From contig NZ_CP042819.1 in NCBI RefSeq assembly GCF_008065155.1, positions 248,001 to 312,000 on the forward strand: DNA of 64,000 nucleotides, in the 5' to 3' direction. Of the stretch, positions 53,593-61,762 are shown piece by piece. The notes beneath the pieces are model-generated. The model worked only from the letters and a program-made list of their open reading frames with translations. It searched no databases and was not told the origin of the DNA. The DNA is from Octadecabacter sp. SW4 (lineage in GTDB: Bacteria > Pseudomonadota > Alphaproteobacteria > Rhodobacterales > Rhodobacteraceae). The translations under genes were made by a program, and so were the position numbers. Positions within the stretch are counted from its first letter, which is position 1, and each line of letters opens with the position of its first letter.

Positions 53593-54615
53593 ATGTCAGG
53601 CAAGCCGACCCTCGGGACCGTCGCGAAAGAAGCGGGGGTATCGATTCCCACCGTCAGTCAGGTTCTGCGCGGAACCGGACGGATCTCGGAAAAGACCCGC
53701 GATCGCGTCCTCAAGGCCGCCAAGACCCTGCACTATGTGCCAGACCAGAAAGCTGCGGCAATGCGATCAGGCGAAAACCGGGAAATCGGGTTTGTCATCA
53801 ATCAGCTTTCAAACCCGTTCAATGCCGAGGTTATCAGCGGCGTCGTCGATCTGCTCGAAGCAGAGGGCTATCTCGTGTCCATCCTAGACACGCGGGACGA
53901 CGCAGAGAGGCAAGGTCGCCAGCTTGAGGCGTTCATCCGGCACGGGCGGGGCGGGCTGATCTGGGTCCCCGCGATTGAAACTCCTGACGAGACGTTCAAC
54001 CTTTTGGCTGCGCATCACATCCCCTTGGTGACGTTTCTGCGAAATTTGCGCACGGATATCGACCACGTCGGCATCCGAAACGCCGAAGCCACCGCAACCG
54101 CGACGCGGCACCTGATGGCATTGGGCCACCGCGAAATCGCCTATCTGGGCGGCACGGACATGACCTTGGTGCGCAGGGATCGTATCGCGGGATATCAAAA
54201 GACGATGGCCGAAAACGGGTTGGGCCACGGCGTCATCTGGGAGTCCGAGGACAACAAATCGGCAGGGCTTGAGGCCATGCTGGCTTTGCGTCGTGCCCAC
54301 CCTGGCATCACGGCCGTCGTTTGCAACGGTGATGTGGTTGCCCTGGGCGCCTGCCTTGCGTTGCAGCGGGCGGGACTGGTGCCGGGGCTGGACGTCTCGG
54401 TCACCGGCTTTGACGATATCCAGGATGCGACAGTCGCCACGCCTCCGCTTACGACAATGGCGGTCTCGCCGCACAAACTGGGCGGCAAGCTGGCGCAGGT
54501 TCTGCTTGACCGTATTCGCGATCCCGACATGCCGGTCATTGTATCCGAGATTTCGGCCGAATTGGTAGTGCGTGAAACGACAGGCGCGCCCATTGCCCGA
54601 TCTGGCTACCTATAG
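53593..54615 (+). CDS. LacI family transcriptional regulator
   Basis: A 340-residue repressor. The HTH is TLGTVAKEAGVSIPTVSQVL, followed by the hinge helix KAAKTLHYVPDQKAAAMRSG that intercalates at CG-centred operators, then a periplasmic-binding-like sensor (NREIGFVINQLSNPFNAEVI to VTGFDDIQDATVATPPLTT). It diverges from the transporter operon. The ATG at 53593 gives the natural HTH start; the frame opens earlier at 53539. Confidence 0.92.
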   Translation: MSGKPTLGTVAKEAGVSIPTVSQVLRGTGRISEKTRDRVLKAAKTLHYVPDQKAAAMRSGENREIGFVINQLSNPFNAEVISGVVDLLEAEGYLVSILDTRDDAERQGRQLEAFIRHGRGGLIWVPAIETPDETFNLLAAHHIPLVTFLRNLRTDIDHVGIRNAEATATATRHLMALGHREIAYLGGTDMTLVRRDRIAGYQKTMAENGLGHGVIWESEDNKSAGLEAMLALRRAHPGITAVVCNGDVVALGACLALQRAGLVPGLDVSVTGFDDIQDATVATPPLTTMAVSPHKLGGKLAQVLLDRIRDPDMPVIVSEISAELVVRETTGAPIARSGYL

Positions 54616-54842
54616 TTCGCTGCGCGTCGCCTGTGGGCCGTCGGTCATTGGCCTATGCGGACATCCCCCGTCGCATCCGCTGTCGGCAATCAGCCCAGTG
54701 TGACCGGTGCTGCATGGCGCACGATAACCGATTTCGAAGATAGCCCAAACCTGCCAAAATCAAAGTACGTTTCGCCGAGGGTTCGTGGCACAAGATTTTC
54801 AGTAATTTTGACGGAGCCGTCCGCAGTGACAAATTCGACCGT

Positions 54843-55199
54843 TCATCTCCCGCGATAGTTTTCACAAGCCTCAACGCCCTCTGCAACGACATCAAGAAGT
54901 GCGTCTACATCGCTCAACAGCGTTGCGATACGCGAGCTACTGATACGGTAGCGGATGAAGCGCCCTTCGCGGTCGCTGTTGACAAGCCCGCATTCCTGCA
55001 AGCATCGCAAGTGGTTGGATACGTTTGGTTGTGATAATCCTGTGCGTTCGACGAGTTCGTGAACAACCATCGGCCCTTCGCACAAAGCACAGAGAATAGC
55101 CAAGCGGCTTGGGTCTGCAAAGCCGCGGAACAGCTTTGCGCGTTGTTCAATGTTACCGGCCTTGTGGTCGGCAATGATTTGCATCATATCATTACTCAC
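54843..55199 (-). CDS. ArsR/SmtB family metal sensor, CmtR-like
   Basis: A 118-residue winged-helix repressor starting at GTG. The HTH contains HELVERTGLSQPNVSNHL, directly followed by RCLQEC, a Cys66-x3-Cys70 pair placed in the recognition helix as in the Cd/Pb sensor CmtR. A further Cys112 in the C-terminal EACENYRGR could complete the three-thiolate site. It diverges from the HMA–CDF gene with 44 bp between, so it probably represses that gene until Cd, Pb or Zn binds. Confidence 0.87.
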   Translation of the reverse strand: MSNDMMQIIADHKAGNIEQRAKLFRGFADPSRLAILCALCEGPMVVHELVERTGLSQPNVSNHLRCLQECGLVNSDREGRFIRYRISSSRIATLLSDVDALLDVVAEGVEACENYRGR

Positions 55200-55243
55200 T
55201 GATATATTGTCCTTTAACCTAAATTAGCAGGATAACTGCGAAC

Positions 55244-56092
55244 ATGGCCAACTTAGAAAGCGCGATGCTAGATGCCCCATCCTTTCGATACCGGGTTTCG
55301 GGCATGGACTGCGCGAAAGATGCCGCGCAGATCGAGCGGGCGGCGCAGTCGGCCGGAGTTGCGCCTGACGATGTGAAAGTGTCGACCGCAACGCACATAA
55401 TGACATTAAAGGTTCCCCAAGCGCATTTGCCGGAAATTGAAAAAGCCGTTGAGACGACCGGCTACGGCTTTGATCGAATTGAAACCGACGAAGACATACA
55501 TCAGCACGCAGCGCACCAGGATCCGGGCTATCGCCGTGCGCTCTGGATCGTCGTGATCCTGAACGTCGGTTACGGTGTTCTTGAGATGATTGGCGGGTTC
55601 ATTGCCGGGTCACAGGCGGTGAAGGCCGACGCATTGGATTTCATCGGCGATGGCGCAATCACCTTCTTGGGGCTAATGGCCATCGGTTGGAGTCTTCTCT
55701 GGCGGGCGCGGTCGGCCCTGATGCAGGGCGTCTTCCTTGGCCTGCTTGGTCTGGGCGTCATTGGCACGACCATCATGCGTATCTTCGAGCCGACGACACC
55801 GGATGCAGGTCTGATGGGGCTGCTGGGCATCATCGCCCTTGTCGTGAATGTCATCTCCGTGCTGCCGCTGCTGCGGCACCGCAAGGGCGACGCGAACATG
55901 CGTGCCGTGTGGCTGTTCTCGCGCAATGACGCCATCGGCAACGCTGCTGTCGTCGTCGCCGCCGGGTTGGTGGCCTGGCTGGGTAGCGTGTGGCCCGACC
56001 TCATCGTCGCTTTCGGTATAGCCGGACTGTTCCTGCACTCGTCATGGGCGATCATCCGTGACGCGCGGGCCGACCTGAAGACAGCGGCATGA
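55244..56092 (+). CDS. cation diffusion facilitator with N-terminal HMA domain
   Basis: A 282-residue metal exporter. Residues about 12–80 form an HMA-like domain, with GMDCAKDAAQIERA replacing the usual GMxCxxC, so only one Cys (Cys23) remains. Residues about 100–280 are a six-helix CDF transporter: GGFIAGSQAVKADALDFIGD supplies the two Asp of the first metal site, and FSRNDAIGNAAVVVAAG the Asn/Asp of the second. There is no long cytosolic C-terminal domain. It overlaps lspA by ATGA. Confidence 0.85.
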   Translation: MANLESAMLDAPSFRYRVSGMDCAKDAAQIERAAQSAGVAPDDVKVSTATHIMTLKVPQAHLPEIEKAVETTGYGFDRIETDEDIHQHAAHQDPGYRRALWIVVILNVGYGVLEMIGGFIAGSQAVKADALDFIGDGAITFLGLMAIGWSLLWRARSALMQGVFLGLLGLGVIGTTIMRIFEPTTPDAGLMGLLGIIALVVNVISVLPLLRHRKGDANMRAVWLFSRNDAIGNAAVVVAAGLVAWLGSVWPDLIVAFGIAGLFLHSSWAIIRDARADLKTAA

Positions 56093-56598
56093 ACGGGCGC
56101 GTTCTGGGTGGCATTTGCGCCGTCGTGGCGTTCGTTCTTGATCAGGGCTCCAAGGCGCTTGCCCTGAACGCCCCGGAGCTTGAGCGCGGTGTCGAGGTTC
56201 TACCCTTTCTCAATCTCGTCCGGGTTCTGAACGATGGGGTCAGCTTTGGAATGCTCGGCGGGATCGTGCCCTGGTGGGGTCTCATCGCGCTTGCTGCCGT
56301 GGTCGTGGCATGGCTGCTGATCTGGTTATGGCGCGCTCCCGACAGGCTGACGGGTGCGGCCCTCGGTCTGATCATCGGCGGCGCGCTCGGCAATATCCTC
56401 GACCGTCTGCGCTATCAGGCTGTCCCTGACTTTCTCGACCTCTATTACGGATTATACCACTGGCCGTCCTTCAACCTCGCTGACGTGGCAATCGTCTGTG
56501 GGGCGGCACTGCTGCTTTGGGAAGGTTTGCGCGCACCGAACGGCGACCCGGAAATTCGGGGAAAAGACCACCGCGAGGGAAATAACACAGGAGGATAA
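56089..56598 (+). CDS. lspA: signal peptidase II linked to metal resistance (PbrC-like)
   Basis: Inner-membrane aspartyl lipoprotein signal peptidase of 169 residues with four helices. The catalytic Asp residues are Asp114 in GNILDRLRYQAVPDFLDLY (family G-x-V-x-D-F) and Asp132 in FNLADVAI. LNDGVSFGML is the conserved second block. It is translationally coupled to the CDF gene. LspA paralogues coupled to CDF or Cd/Pb efflux genes are known from mobile metal-resistance modules (PbrC). The tail (GDPEIRGKDHREGNN) is polar. Confidence 0.88.
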   Translation: MNGRVLGGICAVVAFVLDQGSKALALNAPELERGVEVLPFLNLVRVLNDGVSFGMLGGIVPWWGLIALAAVVVAWLLIWLWRAPDRLTGAALGLIIGGALGNILDRLRYQAVPDFLDLYYGLYHWPSFNLADVAIVCGAALLLWEGLRAPNGDPEIRGKDHREGNNTGG

Positions 56599-56749
56599 CC
56601 CATATCCGGCATACCATCCGCGACGGGCTTCGACCGCGCGCTCGCGCTGCTGCTCGATCCGTATAGGTGCATTGTGGACGCCTACCGCCCCGTCGATAGC
56701 GATCTCTATACAAATCGCATTCTCGTTCACAGGACCGTCTGTATGACCC

Positions 56750-57177
56750 GGGTCAGGATTCATAATCAGAACATGATGACGGCGGCGAGAGCACAGGCCG
56801 ACGGGAACAGCCAAGGGGCATCTGTCATTGCGGGTTGCGGCGCGCCCTGAGGCGGGCGGCATCGACCATCGGCGTCCCCAGTCTGCTACTGCAAGCCGTA
56901 AGGATTTATGAGAATAAATCCTGTCAGCACCCGGTGGTTATCGTCCCGGGCATGCTGTCAGGATTTGCGAAAGCAAGTCACCAAACGCGCCATCTGCGCG
57001 TCCGTCAGCCCATGAAGATTAGACCTGTCACCGCTCCGCCTTTCGGAGGCATGAGTCAAACCCTCACGGGAAAACTAATGTGTCTTGACTCTAGCCTCAG
57101 CGGGTCGGAACCGGGTCGCCTTCGCCCCGATAATCATAGAATCCACGCTGGGTTTTGCGGCCCAACCAGCCCGCTTC
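56750..57177 (+). repeat. right ~0.4-kb direct repeat bracketing the island
   Basis: Same order and orientation of blocks as 28772–29156, about 40 bp longer owing to extra sequence near 56820–56880. Its final 81 bp are the 3' end of the intact hbd gene, so this copy is the resident one. It also contains a perfect 9-bp hairpin, AGGATTTAT-GAGA-ATAAATCCT (56901–56922), which is degraded in the left copy. Confidence 0.85.
56766..57012 (-). mobile_element. IS5-family transposase relic, internally deleted (right copy)
   Basis: On the minus strand GLTDAQMARLVTCFRKS is followed by an in-frame stop, then NHRVLTGFILINPYGL, another stop, and later PSACALAAVIMF with TGA at 56766. These are the first 45 and last 12 residues of an IS5-type transposase, with the catalytic middle absent. 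The outer end is GGGTCAGGATTCATAA (from 56750). The other end is not clearly defined between about 57040 and 57090. Confidence 0.75.
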
Positions 57178-57975
57178 CACATATTTTGTCAGCAAGGGGC
57201 AGGGGCGGTATTTCGTATCCGCCAACCCGTCGTGCAACACGTTCATAATCGCCAGACAGGTGTCCAGGCCGATAAAATCGGCCAGCTCCAGCGGCCCCAT
57301 CGGGTGGTTCGCCCCCAGTTTCAGCGATGTATCAATGGATTTGACGCTCCCGACTCCTTCATAAAGCGTGTAAATCGCCTCGTTGATCATCGGCATCAGG
57401 ATGCGATTGACAATGAAGGCGGGGAAATCCTCGGAGGCGGTGGATGTTTTGCCCAGCCGTTCCACCACCCCCTGACAGGTCTTGAAGGTATCTTCGTCCG
57501 TGGCGATCCCACGGATCAATTCGACCAGTTGCATGATCGGCACCGGGTTCATGAAGTGGAACCCCATGAACTTTTCGGGCCGGTCCGTGCGCGCCGCCAG
57601 CCGCGTGATCGAAATCGACGAGGTGTTCGATGTCAGGATCGTTTCGGGTTTCAGATGTGGCAGCAGGTCTTCAAAGATCGCAGCCTTGATGGTTTCACGC
57701 TCGGTCGCAGCTTCGATGATCAGATCGGTCGGGCCAAGGTCGGTCAGGGTCAGGGTGCTGGTGATCCGGCCCATCGCGGCGGATTTGTCAGCAGCCGTGA
57801 TCAATTCGCGTCCCACCTGCCGTTCCAAGTTGCGATCAATCAGGGCGCGGGCCGTATCAAGCGCGTCCTGACTGACGTCGGTCATCAGCACGTCATATCC
57901 GGCAAGGGCAAATACATGGGCAATCCCGTTACCCATCTGGCCCGCGCCAACGATGCCTACCCGTTCAATTGCCAT
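57097..57975 (-). CDS. hbd: 3-hydroxybutyryl-CoA dehydrogenase
   Basis: NAD(P)-dependent dehydrogenase of 292 residues acting on 3-hydroxyacyl-CoA. MAIERVGIVGAGQMGNGIAH binds the cofactor. FMGFHFMNPVPIMQLVELIR contains the catalytic His, with Glu in the following helix and Asn in FIVNRILMPMINEA. AAAGGGCAG precedes the ATG at 57975; the frame is open further upstream. Its last 81 bp are duplicated at 29076–29156. Downstream lies the IS relic, without a clear terminator. Confidence 0.94.
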   Translation of the reverse strand: MAIERVGIVGAGQMGNGIAHVFALAGYDVLMTDVSQDALDTARALIDRNLERQVGRELITAADKSAAMGRITSTLTLTDLGPTDLIIEAATERETIKAAIFEDLLPHLKPETILTSNTSSISITRLAARTDRPEKFMGFHFMNPVPIMQLVELIRGIATDEDTFKTCQGVVERLGKTSTASEDFPAFIVNRILMPMINEAIYTLYEGVGSVKSIDTSLKLGANHPMGPLELADFIGLDTCLAIMNVLHDGLADTKYRPCPLLTKYVEAGWLGRKTQRGFYDYRGEGDPVPTR

Positions 57976-58138
57976 GACACTGCCCTTTCCGTGGTTGTCG
58001 GCACCATATGCCCGCCCGCTAGGCGGCTTCAAGGCCGCGGGATCGTTAAAATCTAACTCAATCTCAACCTTTAGCAATTTGGCAATGGAATCGGCCCATG
58101 TTGATCCGTGGTGAGAGAAATAACGAGTGGTGGGAACC

Positions 58139-58999
58139 ATGAAACACGAAACGCTTTACGAAGCGGGGCTGTCCTATGCCCCCTGCCGATACGGAACGTC
58201 GCGTCTGTTCTTCCGTGGTCCGAAAAAGCGGCTGGACGGGCGCCATATCGCCTTTGTCGGCGGAACCGAAACCTATGGCAAATATATCGACAAACCCTTC
58301 GCGACACTGATCGAAGAATCGATGGTCGAAACCTGTGTCAATTTCGGCTGCGTCAATGCGGGCATTGATGCCTTTGCCTATGACGAAACCGTGCAGGCGG
58401 CCTGCCGCGATGCCCGCCTGACCGTCGTGCAGGTGATGGGTGCGCAGAACATGTCGAACCGGTTTTATTCGGTGCACCCGCGCCGCAACGACCGGTTCCT
58501 CAAGCCGTCCACGGTGTTGCGCGCAATCTATGACGATGTGGATTTTGCCGATTTCAGCTTTACCCGCCATATGCTGACCGCGTTGTTTCAGCGCTCTCCG
58601 GAACGCTTCGCGATCATGTGCGCCGAATTGCGCAATGCCTGGGTGGCGCGCATGCAGAATTTCCTGCGCATCGTTGGCCCCGATACGATCCTTTTCTGGT
58701 TTGCTGATCACCAACCCTATGATGGTGCGCGTCCGGAGTCGCTGATGCCCTTGAAAACCAATCCGGTGTTTGTCAGCCGCGAAATGATCGAAGCCCTTCG
58801 TCCTATGGTAAGTGACATCGTCGAGGTCGTGCCAACCGTTGGCGCGATGGAAAGTGGCACCGATGGCATGGTCTTTCCACCGCAAGAGGCGGCAGCGGCA
58901 AAGGAAATGCTGGGCGTGCGCGCCCATGCCGAGGCGGCCAAAGCCCTGCGCGGGCCGATCACGTCAGCCCTCTTGCGCAATATGAAAAGGCCTGCCTAA
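58139..58999 (+). CDS. DUF6473-like protein of unknown function
   Basis: A 286-residue soluble protein without a signal or membrane segment. Blocks that look family-conserved are RHIAFVGGTETYGKYIDKPF, FGCVNAGIDAF, VVQVMGAQNMSNRFYSVHPR and RNDRFLKPS. They resemble the DUF6473 family of Rhodobacteraceae, whose fold hints at a hydrolase or a sulfotransferase-like protein. No catalytic motif can be named with confidence. It starts at ATG 58139 after GGTGGGAACC; a GTG at 58127 is an alternative. It diverges from hbd. Confidence 0.55.
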   Translation: MKHETLYEAGLSYAPCRYGTSRLFFRGPKKRLDGRHIAFVGGTETYGKYIDKPFATLIEESMVETCVNFGCVNAGIDAFAYDETVQAACRDARLTVVQVMGAQNMSNRFYSVHPRRNDRFLKPSTVLRAIYDDVDFADFSFTRHMLTALFQRSPERFAIMCAELRNAWVARMQNFLRIVGPDTILFWFADHQPYDGARPESLMPLKTNPVFVSREMIEALRPMVSDIVEVVPTVGAMESGTDGMVFPPQEAAAAKEMLGVRAHAEAAKALRGPITSALLRNMKRPA

Positions 59000-59009
59000 G
59001 TGGCAGGCC
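58989..59009 (+). terminator. intrinsic terminator overlapping the DUF6473 gene stop
   Basis: GGCCTGCC-TAAGT-GGCAGGCC, an 8-bp perfect stem whose loop contains the TAA stop, followed by CTTTC and preceded by AAAA. It also faces the end of etfA from the other strand. Confidence 0.6.
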
Positions 59010-59063
59010 CTTTCGAAATTGTGGCAATCATTCCTTGGGGTGGGCACTTGCCCCTCCGCATGG

Positions 59064-59993
59064 TCACCCCAGTTTTTTGGTCAGTTCCGGCACGGCATCA
59101 AACAAATCAGCGACGAGGCCAAAGTCGGCGACCTGAAAGATCGGTGCTTCTTCGTCCTTGTTGATCGCAACGATGATTTTGCTGTCCTTCATGCCAGCCA
59201 AGTGCTGGATCGCGCCGGAAATCCCGACCGCGATGTAGAGGTCGGGGGCCACGACCTTGCCGGTTTGGCCGACTTGCCAGTCGTTGGGGGCATAGCCCGA
59301 ATCCACGGCGGCGCGTGATGCGCCCACCGCCGCGCCCAGTTTGTCTGCCAGCCCTTCGATCAGCTTGAAATCGTCTTCGGAGCCAACACCGCGCCCGCCG
59401 GACACAACGATCCCGGCCGAGGTCAGCTCAGGGCGATCGCTTGCCGCGACCTTGTCTTCGACCCATGCCGACAGCCCCGGATTGCCAGCCGCGCCGATGC
59501 TTTCCACCGATGCAGCCCCGCCCATGCCGGCGGCGTCAAAGCCTGCGGTGCGGATCGTCATCACCTTGGTGGCATCCGAGGATTTCACCGTTTGGATCGC
59601 GTTGCCCGCATAGATCGGGCGCGCGAATGTGTCCGCGTCGATCATTTCGACCACTTCGGAAATGACCATCACGTCCAACAGGGCCGCAACGCGCGGCATG
59701 ATGTTCTTCGCGTCCGTTGTGGCGGGCGCAACGATGTGGCTGTAATCACCCGCCAGCGACACGATCAGATCGGCCACGGGTTCGGCCAGGCGGTGCCCAT
59801 AAAGCCCGTCTTCGGCGCACAGAACCTTGGCCACGCCGTCGATTTTCGCGGCTTCATCCGCCGCCGCCTTGCAGGTGGCACCGGTGCACAGCACTGTTAC
59901 ATCGCCCAAAGACGCAGCCGCAGCCACGGCCTTGGCGGTTGCATCAACGGCCAGTTCGCCGTCATTCACTTCGCCCAAAAGTAGAACAGCCAT
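59064..59993 (-). CDS. etfA: electron transfer flavoprotein alpha subunit
   Basis: A 309-residue FAD-binding subunit. The N-terminus [20 protein letters not shown] is standard. The C-terminal domain has [20 protein letters not shown] and [20 protein letters not shown], followed by [20 protein letters not shown], the FAD-binding core. It accepts electrons from acyl-CoA dehydrogenases such as the Mcd at 18.2–19.9 kb and passes them to ETF-ubiquinone oxidoreductase. It directly follows etfB. Confidence 0.97.
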   Translation of the reverse strand: MAVLLLGEVNDGELAVDATAKAVAAAASLGDVTVLCTGATCKAAADEAAKIDGVAKVLCAEDGLYGHRLAEPVADLIVSLAGDYSHIVAPATTDAKNIMPRVAALLDVMVISEVVEMIDADTFARPIYAGNAIQTVKSSDATKVMTIRTAGFDAAGMGGAASVESIGAAGNPGLSAWVEDKVAASDRPELTSAGIVVSGGRGVGSEDDFKLIEGLADKLGAAVGASRAAVDSGYAPNDWQVGQTGKVVAPDLYIAVGISGAIQHLAGMKDSKIIVAINKDEEAPIFQVADFGLVADLFDAVPELTKKLG

Positions 59994-60752
59994 TTATATA
60001 GCCCCCGCTTCGTTGAGTTTCTCGACCAGCTCATCGACCGATCCAACAATGATCCCCGCCTTGCGCGTGTCAGGTTCAGCGGTGCTGACGACAGCCAGAC
60101 GTGGTGTGACATCGACGCCGTAATCGGCGGGTGTCTTTTCATCCAACGGCTTTTTCTTGGCCTTCATGATGTTGGGCAGGGACGCATAGCGCGGCTCGTT
60201 CAGGCGCAGGTCTACGGTGACGATCGACGGCATCTTGACCTTGATCGTCTGCAAACCGCCGTCCACTTCGCGGGTCACAACGGCGCTGTCCCCGTCAATG
60301 TCCAGACCGGACGCGAACGTGCCCTGTGACCAGCCCAGAAGGGCCGACAGCATCTGGCCCGTTGCGTTCATGTCGTTATCAATCGCCTGCTTGCCCGCGA
60401 TCACCAGACCTGGCTCTTCTTCCTTGACGATGGCGGCCAATATCTTGGCGACGGCCAGCGGTTCGATGTCTTGATGCACATCATCGGTTGCGACAACCAG
60501 AATGGCGCGATCCGCGCCCATCGCAAGTGCTGTACGAAGTGTTTCCTGCGATTGCTTCACACCAATCGACACGGCGACAACTTCATCCGCCTTGCCAGCT
60601 TCGCGCAGGCGAATGGCCTCTTCGACAGCGATTTCGTCAAAGGGGTTCATCGACATTTTGACGTTGGCAAGATCGACACCGCTGCCATCCGCCTTTACGC
60701 GGACCTTCACGTTGTAATCAATCACGCGTTTGACGGGCACAAGCACCTTCAT
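59994..60752 (-). CDS. etfB: electron transfer flavoprotein beta subunit
   Basis: A 252-residue AMP-binding subunit. [20 protein letters not shown] is the typical start. [19 protein letters not shown] and [20 protein letters not shown] are conserved, and the recognition-loop region is [20 protein letters not shown]. It is the promoter-proximal gene of etfBA; the etfA ATG comes directly after its stop. Confidence 0.97.
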   Translation of the reverse strand: MKVLVPVKRVIDYNVKVRVKADGSGVDLANVKMSMNPFDEIAVEEAIRLREAGKADEVVAVSIGVKQSQETLRTALAMGADRAILVVATDDVHQDIEPLAVAKILAAIVKEEEPGLVIAGKQAIDNDMNATGQMLSALLGWSQGTFASGLDIDGDSAVVTREVDGGLQTIKVKMPSIVTVDLRLNEPRYASLPNIMKAKKKPLDEKTPADYGVDVTPRLAVVSTAEPDTRKAGIIVGSVDELVEKLNEAGAI

Positions 60753-60922
60753 GGGCGTTATTCTCCTCTAGAAATCCAGCGCCAAGCGGGGCGCACAAAG
60801 CTTCAAGGCAGTTGGTAGCGCGCCGCGCGAGGGGAAAACAGTGCAAAATCGACGCGCCAGGGCCATCGGACGCCACGTCTTGACGTGCGCGTCACCCTGC
60901 AAACGCCCACATGGCTGAATTT

Positions 60923-61495
60923 TCAGCGATTTGCGCCCGGAACCCATAGCACATCGTCGTGCCCGTCGTTGTTGGCGATCCGCGAGGCGACAAAGAACCA
61001 GTCCGACAGCCGGTTCAGGTATTTCACCGCCGCGCCGTTCACTGATTCCATCGTCGCCAGTTCGACGCACAGCCGTTCGGCGCGCCGCGATACGGTGCGG
61101 CACAGATGCAAATGCGCCGCCAGTGCCGACCCGCCGGGCAGGATAAAGCTGCGCAGCGGCTGAAGCTTCGCGTTCATCCGGTCGATTTCGCCTTCAAGCC
61201 GCAAGACCTGCGCGTCAGACATCCGCAGCGGCGGGTATTCGGCCTCGGCGTCCTTTTCCATGTCGGGGCGGCAAAGGTCGGCACCCAGATCGAACAGGTC
61301 ATTCTGGATCATCGCCAGCAGCGCGTCCATTTCACCATCCGCATGCTGGCGCGCCAGCCCGACGGTCGCGTTGGTTTCATCCACCGTGCCATAGGCGCTC
61401 ACGCGGGCCGAATGTTTTGCCACACGGCTGCCGTTGCCCAAGGCAGTTTCGCCAGAATCGCCTGTTTTCGTATAGATTTTGTTCAGAACGACCAT
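60923..61495 (-). CDS. cob(I)alamin adenosyltransferase, PduO type
   Basis: A 190-residue ATP:corrinoid adenosyltransferase that makes coenzyme B12. KIYTKTGDSGETALGNGSRV is the ATP-binding start, ARVSAYGTVDETNATVGLAR the second block, and FILPGGSALAAHLHLCRTVSRRAER the conserved helix with the ATP-contacting Arg residues. The start overlaps the stop of the small membrane-protein gene. AdoCbl is needed by ethylmalonyl-CoA and methylmalonyl-CoA mutases, which work with Mcd. Confidence 0.93.
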   Translation of the reverse strand: MVVLNKIYTKTGDSGETALGNGSRVAKHSARVSAYGTVDETNATVGLARQHADGEMDALLAMIQNDLFDLGADLCRPDMEKDAEAEYPPLRMSDAQVLRLEGEIDRMNAKLQPLRSFILPGGSALAAHLHLCRTVSRRAERLCVELATMESVNGAAVKYLNRLSDWFFVASRIANNDGHDDVLWVPGANR

Positions 61496-61704
61496 CAGTT
61501 CCCCCCGAGTTGACGCAGCCAGACCAAGCCGACGATCACAATCACGACGATGAACTGCGCGATAATACGATACTGCATGATCTTGTTTGATTTTTTGCCA
61601 TTGTCGTCGGTGCCCGACGTGAACGTGCCGATCCCCCACATCAAGATCGCGGCGACGATCAAAGAGCCGACAATTGCGACGATAATTACTGGATCACGGC
61701 TCAT
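61495..61704 (-). CDS. twin transmembrane helix small protein
   Basis: A 69-residue membrane protein with two helices (VIIVAIVGSLIVAAILMWGI and AQFIVVIVIVGLVWLRQL) separated by a polar, Lys-rich loop (DDNGKKSNKIMQYR). This layout is the alphaproteobacterial small family distantly like HIG1 domains, usually found just before the PduO-type adenosyltransferase, as here. It overlaps the downstream gene by 1–3 bp. The function is unknown. Confidence 0.8.
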   Translation of the reverse strand: MSRDPVIIVAIVGSLIVAAILMWGIGTFTSGTDDNGKKSNKIMQYRIIAQFIVVIVIVGLVWLRQLGGN

Positions 61705-61762
61705 ATGGCGTCCTTCCGGTTATTGCCCTGATTTAGCAGGGATGGCCGAAAAGGGAAGGGTC

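Noticed and set aside
54616-54842. short open frames between lacI and the ArsR gene
   Set aside because: Neither strand gives a family-like sequence, and the minus-strand frame overlaps the ArsR coding region out of frame.
56599-56749. possible small gene after lspA
   Set aside because: The frames are short and show no similarity or ribosome site. The stretch is best seen as spacer between lspA and the IS relic.
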